From: Asterella californica
Lineage: Eukaryota > Streptophyta > Marchantiopsida > Marchantiales > Aytoniaceae
Length of the DNA: 64,000 nucleotides
Direction of reading: 5' to 3'
Assembly: GCA_036924285.1 (NCBI GenBank)
Contig: JAYKYS010000004.1
Coordinates: 15,470,001-15,534,000, forward strand
The notes under the pieces were generated by a model, which saw nothing but the letters and a program-made list of their open reading frames with translations, ran no database searches and was not told the DNA's origin. The position numbers and the translations under genes are program-made. Of the stretch, positions 34,471-45,740 are shown piece after piece (positions within the stretch are counted from its first letter, which is position 1; every line of letters starts with the position of its first letter).

Positions 34471-34959
34471 CAAGAAGGTAAAAACTTTTGTACATATGTT
34501 TACCTAAAGAAATTTTTCTGTAAGATCTTTACTAGTCTTTCCTACACTAACTTCTCTATACAACTCCGTTTTTAATGAATAAGGAGTCAAAACTATAGTA
34601 TTTGTGAACACCTACACGCTCACGCTATCCGATTCTGAGTTCGAGTCACGAATCAGAATCGACGGATTTCCCTCTTTCACATATTTCACAGTCTAAAACT
34701 CGTACTAACTATTGCTTAAAACACTTTCTGTCAAAACTAGAAGCATAAGGTCGCTCTCCTCGTCGAGCTTTGCATTCTGGTGTCTTTTGACTCCTTTAGG
34801 GGTGATATTCCAACCCAAGCTAGGGGGCAGCTTGTCAAGCATAGCCCCAGCTTAGCTCCTGCCTAGCTTGTTAAGCTGCAGGGCAGCTTCTTTTACACAA
34901 TATAGAAAAAAATCTCTCTGCAATACTTTTCACTGTATAGACCTATATACAATACGACA

Positions 34960-34993
34960 TTCACCCCCTCCAAACCTGCACATCCTCTGGTAT
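34960..34993 (-). other. Element E polypurine tract and conserved block
   Basis: On the minus strand, ACCAGAGGATGTGCAGG (34977-34993) is followed by a purine run with GGAGGGGGTGA that abuts the 3' LTR. Confidence 0.85.
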
Positions 34994-35004
34994 GTGCCAA
35001 TCCG

Positions 35005-38000
35005 TCACCGATCCTCGTGGTCCTCCAAATCGTCTTCGCTCTCTTCGACCGTCTCATAAAGGTCTTCATTTGCTCCCGTCTGCTCTGAACCTAAGAACTC
35101 AGCTAGCTCCACAGTCTCCCCTCTCTTCTTGAATAACTTCACTCGTTTCCCTGCAACTGGAAGCCTTAAAGGCGTGCCATCTAGCTCTTGCAAGGAATAG
35201 GTAGCATTCTGATGTACATCAGAGACAAGGTACGGGCCAAACCACCTTCTCGAAAACTTTCGAATTGTAGAGTGTTGGTTCTCCAATGTACTGTCGTATA
35301 CCAACACCCAGTCTCCAACTTGTATCGGTTTTGGTCGAAGTCTATGAGTCTTATCAAACCTCTCCTTGTTCCCAAGTCGAGCCGCCTTCAGCCGTCGCTG
35401 CGCTTCAGCGAGATCCTCCTCTCTGCATTCTAGCTGTCTGATTCGTAGTGAGAGAAGCTACACACGGTTCACATTGTCCTCCCATGGCAAGATAGCCCAG
35501 GTAGGAAAGTCTTCTTCTGCTGGCATCATCGGTTTCTGTCCTAGCATTAACTCAACAGGCATGTACCCTGTAGTAGAACAATGAGTTGTTCTATCTGCCC
35601 ATAAAGCAAAAGGGAGTAACCTAGGCCACTCTCTATGCTTACCATCACACGCTTTCACCAAAGCCTGAACTATTGATGGATGTCCTCGTTCGCTCTTGCC
35701 AATCCCCTCTGGATTCATCGCAGTAGTAAGCTTGAGCTTCACACCATATCGAGCAAAAAACTCTTTCGCTTCCGTACCACGTAGTTCTCCCCTATCTGCA
35801 CGTAGCCTTCCTACAGACCCATATCTACAAATAATATCTTCAAGAACAAACTTACATATCCCTTCTGTGGTCTTCGTCCTCAAAGCTCGTCCTTCTACAA
35901 AGTTGGAGAGATCCTCCCGAGCCAAAACCAAATATCGCATGCCCCATAACCCCAGAGGCATTACCACCAAGTCGAGAACCCACTGGAAGTGAATGCAAGA
36001 CGGATAAGTTGGCACGAGACCGTCCCTATACCGGATCTTTGAGTAGAACTGACAATGCAAGCAAGAACTGACGTAGTTCACCACATCCTGATATAGACCT
36101 TTCCACCAATACCTTTCCTTCAGCTTGACGTAGGTAGCCCAAATCCCTCGATGTCCGGCCCATAAGGTATCATGGAACTCTTTCATTAGTTGCTGCTTAG
36201 TCTGCAGATCGTCCACTACTCGTATGAACATCCCATCTCTCCTCTGTGGTCGTCTCCAAAGATACCCATCATGCAGAAGATAGTTGTAAGCTTGTTTCCT
36301 TATCTCTCTGAACTCTACTTTGCTCCATCTCTCTTGCCTCTCCAACAAGCTCAGATAATACCCTATGTCACGAAGTCTACCTGTGTAAAGCTCCTCTCTA
36401 AACATCAACGGCTCCAAGTTTGTAGCCCGTCGATTAACCTGACACTGAGCATCCCTTCTCTCCTCTTCCTCAGCTTCTGAAATCATGACATCCTCGTCTA
36501 CAAATCGAGCTCTTGACAACATATCTGCGACCATATTCTCCTTTCCTTTTATATGCTTCAGCTCTGGATTCAAGCTTCTAATATAGGCAATCCAACGTAA
36601 CATCGCTATGTCTGGCGTGCTACAGTTGGATATCATGCCTAGTAGAGGTAGACAATCCGTTTCTAGAACTACATGAGCACCAATCAAAAACTCACGGTCT
36701 GTCTTCATCGCTGTCACCGCTCCCCACAACTCACGTTTCACCTGAGGATAATCTCGTTGCCTGTCTGTCAAGATCTTAGCTCCAAACCTAGAGGTAAACC
36801 GCATACCATCCGCATCATCTTGACCTATTGCTCAGCCAATCGCCTTTGGGCTAGTATCTACTGTAATAGTAACAGGTCTCCCACACCCATAGTCTACTTT
36901 TCTCAGAACATGTGGAGACTGTAGAGCCTCCTTCAGCCTATTCATAGCTTCTCTATGGACTGAGGTCCATACAAACCTCTTACCCTTCCTCAATAATGCA
37001 TACAAAGGCTCAGCAACATGAGCATAATGAGGAATGGATAAACGATAAAATACACAAGCACCTAGAAAACGTCGAACCTCCGTGATGTTCTTACAGTCTG
37101 CCATCCTAGCTATAGCTTCAACCTTCTCCGGGTTTGGTCGCCTTCCAAAAGCACCACACAGATGTCCAACCACTAAAATCTCAGACACACCAAACTTGGA
37201 CTTAGCTCCTGACAGGGTGAGATGCACCTCCTCCAGTCGAGTCAAGATACGTTCTACATCCCTGATATGGTCTGTAACAAACCTTCTACATCCATTTGCA
37301 AGTACTGCTTCATCCTTGTCTTCAACCGCGCAACCCTTTATAGGAATATCATCTAGAAATGGAATGGTAACATCAGGCACAAACTCCCTTAGTACCTTAT
37401 GCATCGCATTCTGCATATGAGCCACCGAGTTCGTCGCTCCTTGCGGAAGAGTACACATCCGCATCAATCCCAGGGGCGTACGCATAGTAGTTAAATCTCT
37501 ACTCTCCACAGCCAGCTGGAACTGATCATAACCAGAATATAGATCTCCTATCGAATAAATAGCTCTCCCTGCAAATGCCTCTGCTACCTCTTCAATCACA
37601 GGACCCGTCCCAACGTTACGTATGGTTACGTTATTCGCAGGCTGTAAGTCTTGAATAAAACGCAAAGCTCCTGACTTCTTGGGTACAGTGAACCACCTGC
37701 TAGAATATGGCCCCATAGACGGCTCAAGTATCCCCATCTGTACCTTCTCTTTCAACAACTCGATGAGCTTAGGCAACAAAGCACGAGGAACTGGGATCGG
37801 TTTCAAGTCCCAAGGCACATGAGGGATTGTGAATATAACCATAGGCGCTATAACCTTTGGGTCCACACAACCTATCTCCTCTGCTGAAAAAGAGAACGCT
37901 TTACCATGCTTCACTATCATCTGTTCAAACACTGCCTTCTCGTCCTCAGTCAAGAAATCACCCCCTCCTATCTGGAGCTCCTTCAATGTCTCCTCAGTAA

Positions 38001-38627
38001 ACTGGTGTCCTACTCGCCTATGATCACGCAAAATAGGCTCAGTCCCCACTAGCTGTACTTGCTGCTGGGAGTTAGCAGGTAGTTGAGCTGCTACCGGTCT
38101 TACCTTTCTCAGTACAGATTTGTACTTCGCATGGACATCTGCTTCCTGAGGGAGCGCACACCAACAACTTGCTTCTCTCCCTTCATTATTCTGCATTGGA
38201 TGAGAAAAGAACTGCACGTATGTAGCAATCTCCCCATATATGCGTCGAGAGTGGATAGGGATCACCACCACACTATTTTCCCCCTCCATCAATCTACTCA
38301 CATTATCTAACCAACCGACAACTGACTGTACAGACATAAACTCTTCAAACAACCTAGAAACCACTTCGTCTTCAGGTAGAACTCCTACACGCCACAACTC
38401 TGATACCTGTTTCACCACCCATCTTTTTGTATTTTTCTCCATATCTTCAACTCTTGTAAATCGACTCCACCCATCTGCCTCAAACATCAGCAATCCAGAC
38501 TGCCAACTCTGTACACCACACTTGTCTCCAGACCTTTGTACATGTTTCGCTTCCAATCCTAACGGGACCTCAACAGTAGGTTCTACACCCCTGTCTTCCC
38601 GCTCTACAGGAGTGGACTGTGAAAACC
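35005..38627 (-). pseudogene. Element E pol: RT, RNase H, integrase; one frame with two stops
   Basis: Entry is at the frameshift site 38622-38628. The frame runs to 35005 with only two stops, TGA at 36832-36834 (a Trp codon in relatives) and TAG at 35458-35460. Landmarks in order are IGHQ/VGHQFTEETLKEL, GCVDPKVIAPMVIF, IPHVPWDLKPIPVPRALLP, GDLYSGYDQFQLA, the RT box PFLDDIPIKG, and TEVRRFLGACVFYR. RNase H residues are TVDTSP, KRELWG, LETDCLPLL and VADMLSR. The integrase has an HHCC finger (KEFHDTLWAGH, SCLHC) and core Asp/Asp/Glu in VLDLVVMP, ADRGE and KSERGH. The C-terminal domain NQHSTIRKFSRRWFGPYLV ends in an acidic tail. No chromodomain was recognised. Confidence 0.92.
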
Positions 38628-38628
38628 C
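38586..38628 (-). promoter_or_regulatory. Element E predicted programmed -1 ribosomal frameshift site
   Basis: On the minus strand, the gag-pro frame reads AAG GGT TTT CAC, so GGGTTTT (38622-38628) is in the X XXY YYZ phase. A 7-nt spacer (38615-38621) precedes a 9-bp stem with one G-U pair: CACTCCTGT (38606-38614) with ACAGGGGTG (38586-38594), loop 11 nt. The 0 frame ends six codons after the heptamer at 38604-38606. The -1 frame leads into pol and begins SQSTPVERED. Confidence 0.82.
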
Positions 38629-41042
38629 TTACATCTCTTCGTCTGAGAATCTCTAAGGGTTTGTCGGTTCCGTTCATGTCTTGAACGAACCGTTAAAAAC
38701 TGTACTGAGTACTTGTCATCAGGACTCCGAACTCTGGCATAATGAGACCCATCGTTCATCACCTTTGTCTCCATTCGAACAGCGGTGATGTATGGTTGGC
38801 CCAGTATGACAGGATAGGAGGCAGACGACTGTACAAAGAAATGCTGATCAACCTCTACATCTCCAATCTTCACACGCATATTAGGACAAGCTCCGTATAA
38901 CTCACCCTTCTGATTATTTGCTGCACGGAGTACCCAACCATGATTCCTTTCGATTGGCCACTGCCCCTTCTCATACACCTCCTTGGAAATGATGTTGATC
39001 TCCGACCCGTGATCCACAAGTGCAGGTACTGGTTCAGAAAGTCCCCCAAGTCGAACCTGCGTCTCTGTTGTCGCTCTTGCCCAGTGCTTCTCCTTGAAAT
39101 CGCTGTCTGCGCCTGACCTTTCCTCTTCAAACTCTTCATCTTCATTCTCAATAACAGCAGGACCAGCAACCCATGCCTCATACTTATCATCTCTGAACTG
39201 ATCAACACCAATAGCATCTACTGCTCCAACCATCTGACTACTTACTTGTTCAGTCAATACTTGTCTCTTTCTCTTCATGATGTCTATTATCAACTCATGA
39301 AACTCTCTCTTTGCGATACCAAGCACTTCACGAAGAGTAAACTCAACTCTAGCATCCAAAATGCGTTGCTCCAGAACAGCACGCAAGTCTGTTGTTGTTT
39401 CGATGTCTGCCGCTAACTTGTAAGCTGGAGCTTTCCCCTTCTCCTGCGCTGTAAACCTCTTTCCTCGTACTCTATCTGTAGCAGTAGTCTCGTGTGGCAA
39501 ATCCTGCACACCTTCCATAGGGTCTACTGTAGGTGGTGGGGCTGTAGAGGTAGAAGGTATATCCTCTGCAGCAGGAAATCTACCAGCTGGTACAGTTGGT
39601 GATGGTTCTGCCGCTCTCCTCCTCGTAACCCTCCGACGGTCACTATCCTCTGGTACCCCTGCATCTAAATCAGAAGCATCACGTCTTCTTTTGTCTTCCA
39701 CCATGGCATCCTGCTCACTGCTCGCTTCTAAAAATGCTCGGATAGAAGTTGCATCCACTGGGTCCCTCCATCCAGTAGCTCTCCTAATGCTTTCAGCACC
39801 TCTCTTCATCATTTCAACTGAGACCTCATTAGCCTGCTCAACCATAGTTGGATTAGCGCGCACCTCAACCTTCTCAGTATACACATCAGCCTCTGCAGAA
39901 CCCGCAGTCATCGCTATAGTATTCGCGTCAGTAAGTGCTGGAAGAGAACTCCTCATTCCTCCTCTCCCAAAATATGTGTTCAGAGGCTGCCCCGTGGCGG
40001 TTAAATACAACCTGTTATTCTGATAGTTGACTACGCCCTCTTGCAAGGCAACCGCCAAGTCTTGACAGTCTCCTCTGAGATGATCTGGACTGTCGCACCA
40101 AATACATCTCCTGGTAAAGGTTCCTCCTATAGGTCGAGCACCTGGTGCAACTGGTCGTTGGTCTCTCCTCAAGTCTGCCATCTCAACCCTCAAATCTCTC
40201 AGCTGTTGAGTGAGTTCTTCTATCAAGTTATGTTGATTTCGATTCTCAACAGGTCGCTGCTGCTGTCTAGGTCCTGTCTGTGCTGGATTAGGTACTACAG
40301 GCGCTTGAGCAATCACTTGGGGAACCACTATGGGTGCTTGAGGAATCACAATAGGTGCCTGAGGTATTGTAGGAGGAGCTACATGAACTGGAGGAGCTAC
40401 TCTCTGCTGCTCTGGTAAGGTTTCTAGCTGTAACACCATCCTACCACGACGTTGCCTAGCAAGGGTAGATACTGCTTCTTCCACTCTCCTCCAATCAGAT
40501 GTAACTCCCCCTTCAGTCCCTCGATCAGCCAACATGAAACAAAGCCTATCTGCTGTGAACTCATCCAGAGCCCCCAAGAACAACTCCGTCTTCCTAGCAT
40601 CCAGCGTCAACTTCTCTAGACCAGAAAGCTGAGAGTACCTCTTCTCAAACTCCCGAATTATCTCATTCAATCCCATGGAACGTCCAGGCTGACGCTCTAT
40701 CCAGTCCATGAGAGTTCTTCTGGTGACTCTTTCAGAGTCCTCTTCTAGAAACTCTTCTCTCAATGCACGCTCAAACAAAGTCCACCCACCTAGATGTCTT
40801 CTCTGTAAATTTCTCACCTTCTCTCTCAGTTCAGGGACAACAGTCAACTCAAAGCTTAGAATTACCTCAACTTCAGGTGCCCTCACCAACTCCATCTCAT
40901 CCACATACTCCCGTAGGTATCTAGTAACATCTCTTCCATCAAACCGTCCACACCGACCAACAATTGCTTGTAATGCTCTTGTGGACTTCTGCTCAGCACT
41001 CAAACACACCCTAGGTACACACATAGGTCTCTCAAGATTCAA
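38604..41042 (-). CDS. Element E gag-pro, open frame of 812 codons, N-terminally truncated
   Basis: The frame is open from 41042 to the stop at 38604-38606. The first 15 or so codons come from the LTR; gag homology starts at about 40993 (QKSTRALQAIV), so the normal gag start and matrix-like N-terminus are missing. Then follow capsid-like helices, SERVTRR, a Pro/Val/Ala-rich spacer, and the CCHC knuckle CIWCDSPDHLRGDC (about 40080-40121). The linker EVLGIAKREFHELIIDI and the protease ALVDHGSEINIIS (D-H-G-S) with GQPYITAVRM come after these. The tail HERNRQTLRDS leads to the slip site. The apparent start is a chance codon; expression as shown is doubtful. Confidence 0.85.
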   Translation of the reverse strand: MNLERPMCVPRVCLSAEQKSTRALQAIVGRCGRFDGRDVTRYLREYVDEMELVRAPEVEVILSFELTVVPELREKVRNLQRRHLGGWTLFERALREEFLEEDSERVTRRTLMDWIERQPGRSMGLNEIIREFEKRYSQLSGLEKLTLDARKTELFLGALDEFTADRLCFMLADRGTEGGVTSDWRRVEEAVSTLARQRRGRMVLQLETLPEQQRVAPPVHVAPPTIPQAPIVIPQAPIVVPQVIAQAPVVPNPAQTGPRQQQRPVENRNQHNLIEELTQQLRDLRVEMADLRRDQRPVAPGARPIGGTFTRRCIWCDSPDHLRGDCQDLAVALQEGVVNYQNNRLYLTATGQPLNTYFGRGGMRSSLPALTDANTIAMTAGSAEADVYTEKVEVRANPTMVEQANEVSVEMMKRGAESIRRATGWRDPVDATSIRAFLEASSEQDAMVEDKRRRDASDLDAGVPEDSDRRRVTRRRAAEPSPTVPAGRFPAAEDIPSTSTAPPPTVDPMEGVQDLPHETTATDRVRGKRFTAQEKGKAPAYKLAADIETTTDLRAVLEQRILDARVEFTLREVLGIAKREFHELIIDIMKRKRQVLTEQVSSQMVGAVDAIGVDQFRDDKYEAWVAGPAVIENEDEEFEEERSGADSDFKEKHWARATTETQVRLGGLSEPVPALVDHGSEINIISKEVYEKGQWPIERNHGWVLRAANNQKGELYGACPNMRVKIGDVEVDQHFFVQSSASYPVILGQPYITAVRMETKVMNDGSHYARVRSPDDKYSVQFLTVRSRHERNRQTLRDSQTKRCKGFHSPLL

Positions 41043-42998
41043 TTAACTTTATTACAGTGTCGTCTGCACCACCAATTTCTCCAATTGTACAGAAAATCTC
41101 TCTCTTCCTCTCCTGCGCACCTGTCTTCACCCGTCAAGCCAAAAGTCTACCCAGTACGTCTCAATCTGAACCTAATAGAGAAATTCGGACCCCTGAATCT
41201 TATTCCTCTCTTTGCCCCAACTGAAACTCTCAGAAATTTGATCATGCGTCGATCAAAAGTCCTCCGTAGATTTTCAAACGATCTCTCTCAATAAAACTGC
41301 CTCTTGAGAGTAATTTCTTCTCCGTACAGTTTATTAGACAGCGTCCAAGTTTAAAACTCATGCCCCTCTCCCTACGATGATCTCTCAATTCAATCTGTCT
41401 CCAATTTGATCTTTTCCCAGCTTCTTAGCTTCTCCTGCGTGTTCCGCTTCAGCTCTCTCAGAAAAAAAAACATTCTTTGCAAACTAAACTGTCCTCGATC
41501 CCAAGTCATCGTAGGTAAATAACCTAAAAGTTAAGGCTCCAGCTTAAGCTGCCCCCCTGCTGTCCTTATAAGCGCAGTCACTTCTCAGAAGCAGGGCCTT
41601 AGCTAAGCTGCCCCCCTCTTAAACTCTAATTCTCCTCCTTCCGCCTCCGCTGTAATCTTCCGCTTCCACTGTAATCTTCCGCTTCAAGCTTCCGCAGTAA
41701 TCTTCCGCTTCCGCTGTAGTTTTCTGCTTCCGCTGTAATATTCTGCTTCAAGCTTCCGCGGTAATCTTCTGCTTCCGCTGTAGTTTTCCGCTTCCTCCGC
41801 TTCCGCTGTAATAATCTACTTCAAGCTTTCGCGGTAATCTTCTGCTTCCGCTGTAGTTTTCCGCTTCCGTTGTAATATCCCGCTCCAAGCTTCCGCGGTA
41901 ATCTTCCGCTTCCGCTGTAGTTTTCCGCTTCAAGCTTCCGCGGTAATCTTCCGCTTCCGCTGTAGTTTCCCGCTTCCACTGTAATATTCCGCTTCAAGCT
42001 TCCGCGGTAATCTTCCGCTTCCGCTGTAGTTTTCCGCTTCCGCTGTAATCTTCCGCTTCCACTATAATCTTTCGCTTTAATTTTAAGGCCACATCTAAAG
42101 CTGTTCCTCTGCTGTCCTTATGCGTACATAATAATCAGCAAAAGTTTCCCGTGCCCTCGATGCCATCTTGATGCCACCCTGAATATACTACAAGCCATCC
42201 AATGTAGGCCGAAGCCCCAACACTTATGAGGCTGCCCCACAGGGCTTACAACCCCCCCATATGCGCACCAGGTATCTCCCATAGTATATTCAAGATGGCA
42301 TGCGGAGGCTTAGGCCAGGAAGCCCACGATTAAGGGAGATACCGGTCTCCCGCCCCTAGATATGCAGGACGTGGCTGCATATCCAACATAGACTCCCTTC
42401 CAGGAGGCCAACATGCCGGAATAGGAACCAGAGGCCAGGGGGGATTGATCCTGAGACCACTTCCCTCCTAGGCAGGCGCCCTATCACTGGGATGGCCTTT
42501 GGTTCCGTTCAAGAAGGTAAAAACTTTTGTACATATGTTTACCTAAAGAAATTTTTCTGTAAGATCTTTACTAGTCTTTCCTACACTAACTTCTCTATAC
42601 AACTCCGTTTTTAATGAACAAGGAGTCAAAACTATAGTATTTGTGAACACCTACATGCTCACGCTATCCGATTCTGAGTTCGAGTCACGAATCAGAATCG
42701 ACGGATTTCCCTCTTTCACATATTTCACAGTCTAAAACTCGTACTAACTATTGCTTAAAACACTTTCTGTCAAAACTAGAAGCATAAGGTCGCTCTCCTC
42801 GTCGAGCTTTGCATTCTGGTGTCTTTTGACTCCTTTAGGGGTGATATTCCAACCCAAGCTAGGGGGCAGCTTGTCAAGCATAGCCCCAGCTTAGCTCCTG
42901 CCTAGCTTGTTAAGCTGCAGGGCAGCTTCTTTTACACAATATAGAAAAAAATCTCTCTGCAATACTTTTCACTGTATAGACCTATGTACAATACGACA
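40995..42998 (-). repeat. Element E 5' LTR, truncated at its inner end
   Basis: It corresponds to 32804-34959 of the 3' LTR but has a single copy of the 145-bp block. The inner 142 bp (U5 end) are missing and the LTR is fused directly to gag at a short AGCACT/CAGC junction. A precise internal deletion removed U5, the PBS and the gag start. Confidence 0.9.
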
Positions 42999-43329
42999 GC
43001 GTGCTACTGCTGTGGCTCTGTTTGTTAGCAAAGAGAAGTTTCTCTTGCTTTGAGCTACGCTTCGGTGGTTTTGGGTCAGGGTTGTGATTCAGGGGTTTGT
43101 TTTAGGGCTTCTGAAGTAGGTTACAGACCGCTCTGGTCTGTTCCTCAGTTTTGTGTTGTTAGGAGAAAGAAACGGCATTGTACATACATTTGGAGTTGTA
43201 TATATTGCACGTTCGTTTTCGTGGTTGTTCTTCTCTGTCTTGTCTCTGTTTGGCACGCAACATCTCCACAGCCAAGAACCTCGCGTTTTCCTGGACATCC
43301 TTCACGCAAAATATCCGACACGACATCGG

Positions 43330-43347
43330 TGGTGAACTCGACGTGAA
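43330..43347 (+). other. Element D primer binding site
   Basis: TGGTGAACTCGACGTGAA lies 4 nt after the LTR end and is identical to the site in element C. Confidence 0.7.
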
Positions 43348-43498
43348 GGTCCGGGGTGGAGATATTTGTGTGTTAGAACTGGGCAGAGGAGATCAACAGT
43401 CATGAACGAGGATGAGGATGGATACTGTTGTTTGGGAGGATGCTGCGGACCTGGGATGATGGATTTATAGACGGTTGGGATCATGGGAGGATGGGAGG

Positions 43499-44458
43499 AT
43501 GGGACGAGCCATGACTATGGACGGGATGGACGGATCAGAGGGTATATCAGGGATGCAATTGGATGCAGCAACTGCACGATTGTTTCAAGCTTTCACTTTG
43601 TTTATGCGACAAGAGCAAAAGAACCAACAAAAGGAGGCTTTGGGGAAGAAGGCCCTTGGAAGGATGATCGACAAGTTCGATCTTTTTGGTGGGAGAGACA
43701 TCTCTGAGTACTTGAGATGTTACAAGATGGAGATGGATTTGGATCAGGTACCGGAGAAAGAGATGATCGAGACGTTCGAACTCGCTGCGGTGCCTGAGAT
43801 AAAGGAACATGTGAAGGGTCTGACAAAGCGTTTTGGAAAGAACTGGGATATGTTTTCACAAGCGTTGATGGAGGAGTATTTCTTGGGAAGCTCAGATCGA
43901 GTAACCAAGAAATCATTTCCGGAATGGGTCAACCGATCCAGCAAGGGTTTACAGCCTGCAGAGCTGTTAAACGAGTTCGAGAGACAATTCTCTCAACTAC
44001 CTCGGGTGGACAAGCTAACCTTGGAGAGCTACAAGACGGAGCTGTTTCTTCAAGCTGCGGATGAACCATGGCAGGAGCAGTTGGAGCTACTTCTAGAGGA
44101 TGGGGATGAAGAAGAAGGGTTGACACGAAATTGGGAGGTTGTGCATGAAGCTGTTGAGCTTCTTGTCTGGAGACAGACAAGGGAAAGGGTTACAAGGTTG
44201 ACACCGGCAGCGTTGACTACCACACCAGTTCGGGTAGTATCTGAGGTTCAACCTCCAGTTGTGGTTGTAGAGGAGAAGGATCCAACCATCGAGGACCTAC
44301 AGCAAAAGATGCAAGATCTGCAAGTTAAGGTTACTAGGTTCGAGGATAAAGGATCATCGACTGAGATGGAGCTTGTACCCAAACCAGCTTGGGTACATCA
44401 CTGCTTGTGGTGTGATGGTACTGACCATCAGCGGGACGATTGCATCGACTTTGCATAG
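43499..44458 (+). CDS. Element D gag with CCHC knuckle
   Basis: The frame is open from 43475 (a TTG); the first in-frame ATG is 43499, giving about 320 residues. Capsid-like helices show strong similarity to element C gag (DKFDLFGGRDISEYL, QVPEKEMIETFELAAVPEI, SDRVTKKSFPEW, KTELFLQAAD). A spacer and the knuckle CLWCDGTDHQRDDC (about 44404-44445) follow, then a TAG ends the frame at 44456-44458. It would assemble particles and bind RNA. This is one of the few intact frames in the window. Confidence 0.88.
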   Translation: MGRAMTMDGMDGSEGISGMQLDAATARLFQAFTLFMRQEQKNQQKEALGKKALGRMIDKFDLFGGRDISEYLRCYKMEMDLDQVPEKEMIETFELAAVPEIKEHVKGLTKRFGKNWDMFSQALMEEYFLGSSDRVTKKSFPEWVNRSSKGLQPAELLNEFERQFSQLPRVDKLTLESYKTELFLQAADEPWQEQLELLLEDGDEEEGLTRNWEVVHEAVELLVWRQTRERVTRLTPAALTTTPVRVVSEVQPPVVVVEEKDPTIEDLQQKMQDLQVKVTRFEDKGSSTEMELVPKPAWVHHCLWCDGTDHQRDDCIDFA

Positions 44459-44565
44459 TCTTTACAACGAGAGGTAATTTCTTGGGAGGATGGAAAGGTT
44501 GCATTCACAAGTACGGGTACTTTCCTTCAAGCCAACGTTGGTAAAGGAGGGATGAAGAAGTTTGT

Positions 44566-45099
44566 GTGGATGATTACCTTGCGGCACATGCAGTTGTAGC
44601 TATCAAAGCTACAAGTTATGGTGCTAGGGTGGAGGAGATTGAGCATGATCTCCATATGGATGATTTGGGTGAGGACATGGATCCGAACGAGCTCAAGTTG
44701 GATACAACATCCACGATGCAGAGCGAGAAGAAGGGACAAGAAGAGACTTCTTCAGGGAAGCAAGCTGGGGAGGATAAGGTTCAACAGGAAACTATTCTTC
44801 CTATACAGGCAATGGAGGACGATCCTTCACAACCGGAGGAGATGGTTGAGGTGCAGATTGCGGAAGTGGGTGATCTGGTTGCAGACAAACAACAACCAGA
44901 TGCGGAGATGATGACGATGGATGTGAAGGGAGGTTGGGAGGAGCGCATTCAAGATGTCAAGGTTGAATTCATTTCACGAGAGGTCTTGGGTGCGACTACA
45001 GGAGAAGTCCATGATGTCATCATTGACATCATCAAGGACAGACATATTGAGGGTGACGGAGAATGGATGGATGCTCTGGAGGCTACGGGTATAGGATGA
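44566..45099 (+). CDS. Element D second ORF: acidic gag-pro linker remnant
   Basis: A 177-codon acidic frame that ends with VEFISREVLGATTGEVHDVIIDIIKDRH, matching the linker that precedes the protease in C, E and X1. No protease follows. It was originally part of a gag-pro frame and is separated from gag by a stop and about 100 nt. Coding status today is uncertain. Confidence 0.6.
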   Translation: MDDYLAAHAVVAIKATSYGARVEEIEHDLHMDDLGEDMDPNELKLDTTSTMQSEKKGQEETSSGKQAGEDKVQQETILPIQAMEDDPSQPEEMVEVQIAEVGDLVADKQQPDAEMMTMDVKGGWEERIQDVKVEFISREVLGATTGEVHDVIIDIIKDRHIEGDGEWMDALEATGIG

Positions 45100-45740
45100 T
45101 GGGTAACGATGACTTACAGGGGAGAAGCCATTGCTGAAGATGATTTTTGTTGAGAGAATGATGCTTGGAAGTTTGTAAGGGTTTTCAGAAGAAGGATCAG
45201 GAAGGATGATGGTTAAGGAAGATATCATTGTACAGCAAGATAATTATGGTTGCGTTTGAGGATTTTGGTTGCAGCGGTGTGGTTCTTTTTTCAGAAAAAC
45301 AAAAAAAAGGAGAGGATTAGATACGATGACATGTAAAGACTTGAGATTGAGGGTTACAGTCAGGATATGGATGATGATTGGCAGGATGGGGGATGTCTAC
45401 AACGACACTTGGGTTACAAACCTCAACGGTGAGGTTCTACAGGGCAGATGGAAGACAATTCTATGATATGATGGGTTATTCTTTCTATGTCTTCGCATAT
45501 TGAAGATGTGTAGATTTAGAGGGGGTCATTGGATGGGAGGTTTGAGGAGAAAGTCAATGAGCATGGATCTAGGGAGGATCATGGCAGGGTAGCAACTTCA
45601 AGATGACGATCAGGTCGCAACATTGAGGATGAGGTTGACTGAGATGGGAGGGAGGATGACAAGATGGTTGAGTGCCGGTCCACTCCTTGGTTGGTATCTC
45701 TGGTGCATACCGGAGGATGCACAGGTTTGGAGGGGGTGGA
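45100..45740 (+). other. Element D non-coding internal region and polypurine tract
   Basis: About 600 bp of GGAT/GATG-rich DNA without domain similarity replaces pol. It ends with ACCGGAGGATGCACAGG (45709-45725) and AGGGGGTGGA (45731-45740), the same block and tract as in C and E, next to the 3' LTR. Confidence 0.75.

Larger units (their letters stand above)
32662..34959 (-). repeat. Element E 3' LTR
   Basis: 2298 bp, in element orientation TGTCGTATTG..CTCAACTCGACA. It contains a GC/CT-rich minisatellite, a 145-bp tandem duplication and a tRNA-like segment. Its U5 end (about 32662-32700) is homologous to the U5 end of the X1 LTR. Confidence 0.93.
32662..42998 (-). mobile_element. Element E: Ty3/gypsy LTR retrotransposon, youngest of the nest, 5' deletion
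   Basis: It is inserted in the 5' LTR of D with target duplicate GCGT (32658-32661, 42999-43002); the empty site is preserved in the D 3' LTR. It reads gag to integrase on the minus strand. The 3' LTR (32662-34959) is complete. The 5' LTR (about 40995-42998) lacks its inner 142 bp, and the PBS and first part of gag are gone with it. The two LTRs are almost identical by eye apart from repeat-number changes. Pol is a single frame broken by only two stop codons, the best preserved in the window. Confidence 0.95.
31206..43325 (+). repeat. Element D 5' LTR, interrupted by element E
   Basis: The two LTR pieces 31206-32661 and 42999-43325 join exactly as the uninterrupted 3' LTR does at about 47277-47280 (..GGACCGCGTGCTACTG..). 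GCGT at the join is duplicated around E. The first 42 bp of the LTR are missing. It ends CGACACGACA. Confidence 0.9.

Noticed and set aside
40996..41042. Start of the 812-codon frame as a real gag start
   Set aside because: These codons are LTR sequence created by a deletion junction; gag homology begins at about 40993.
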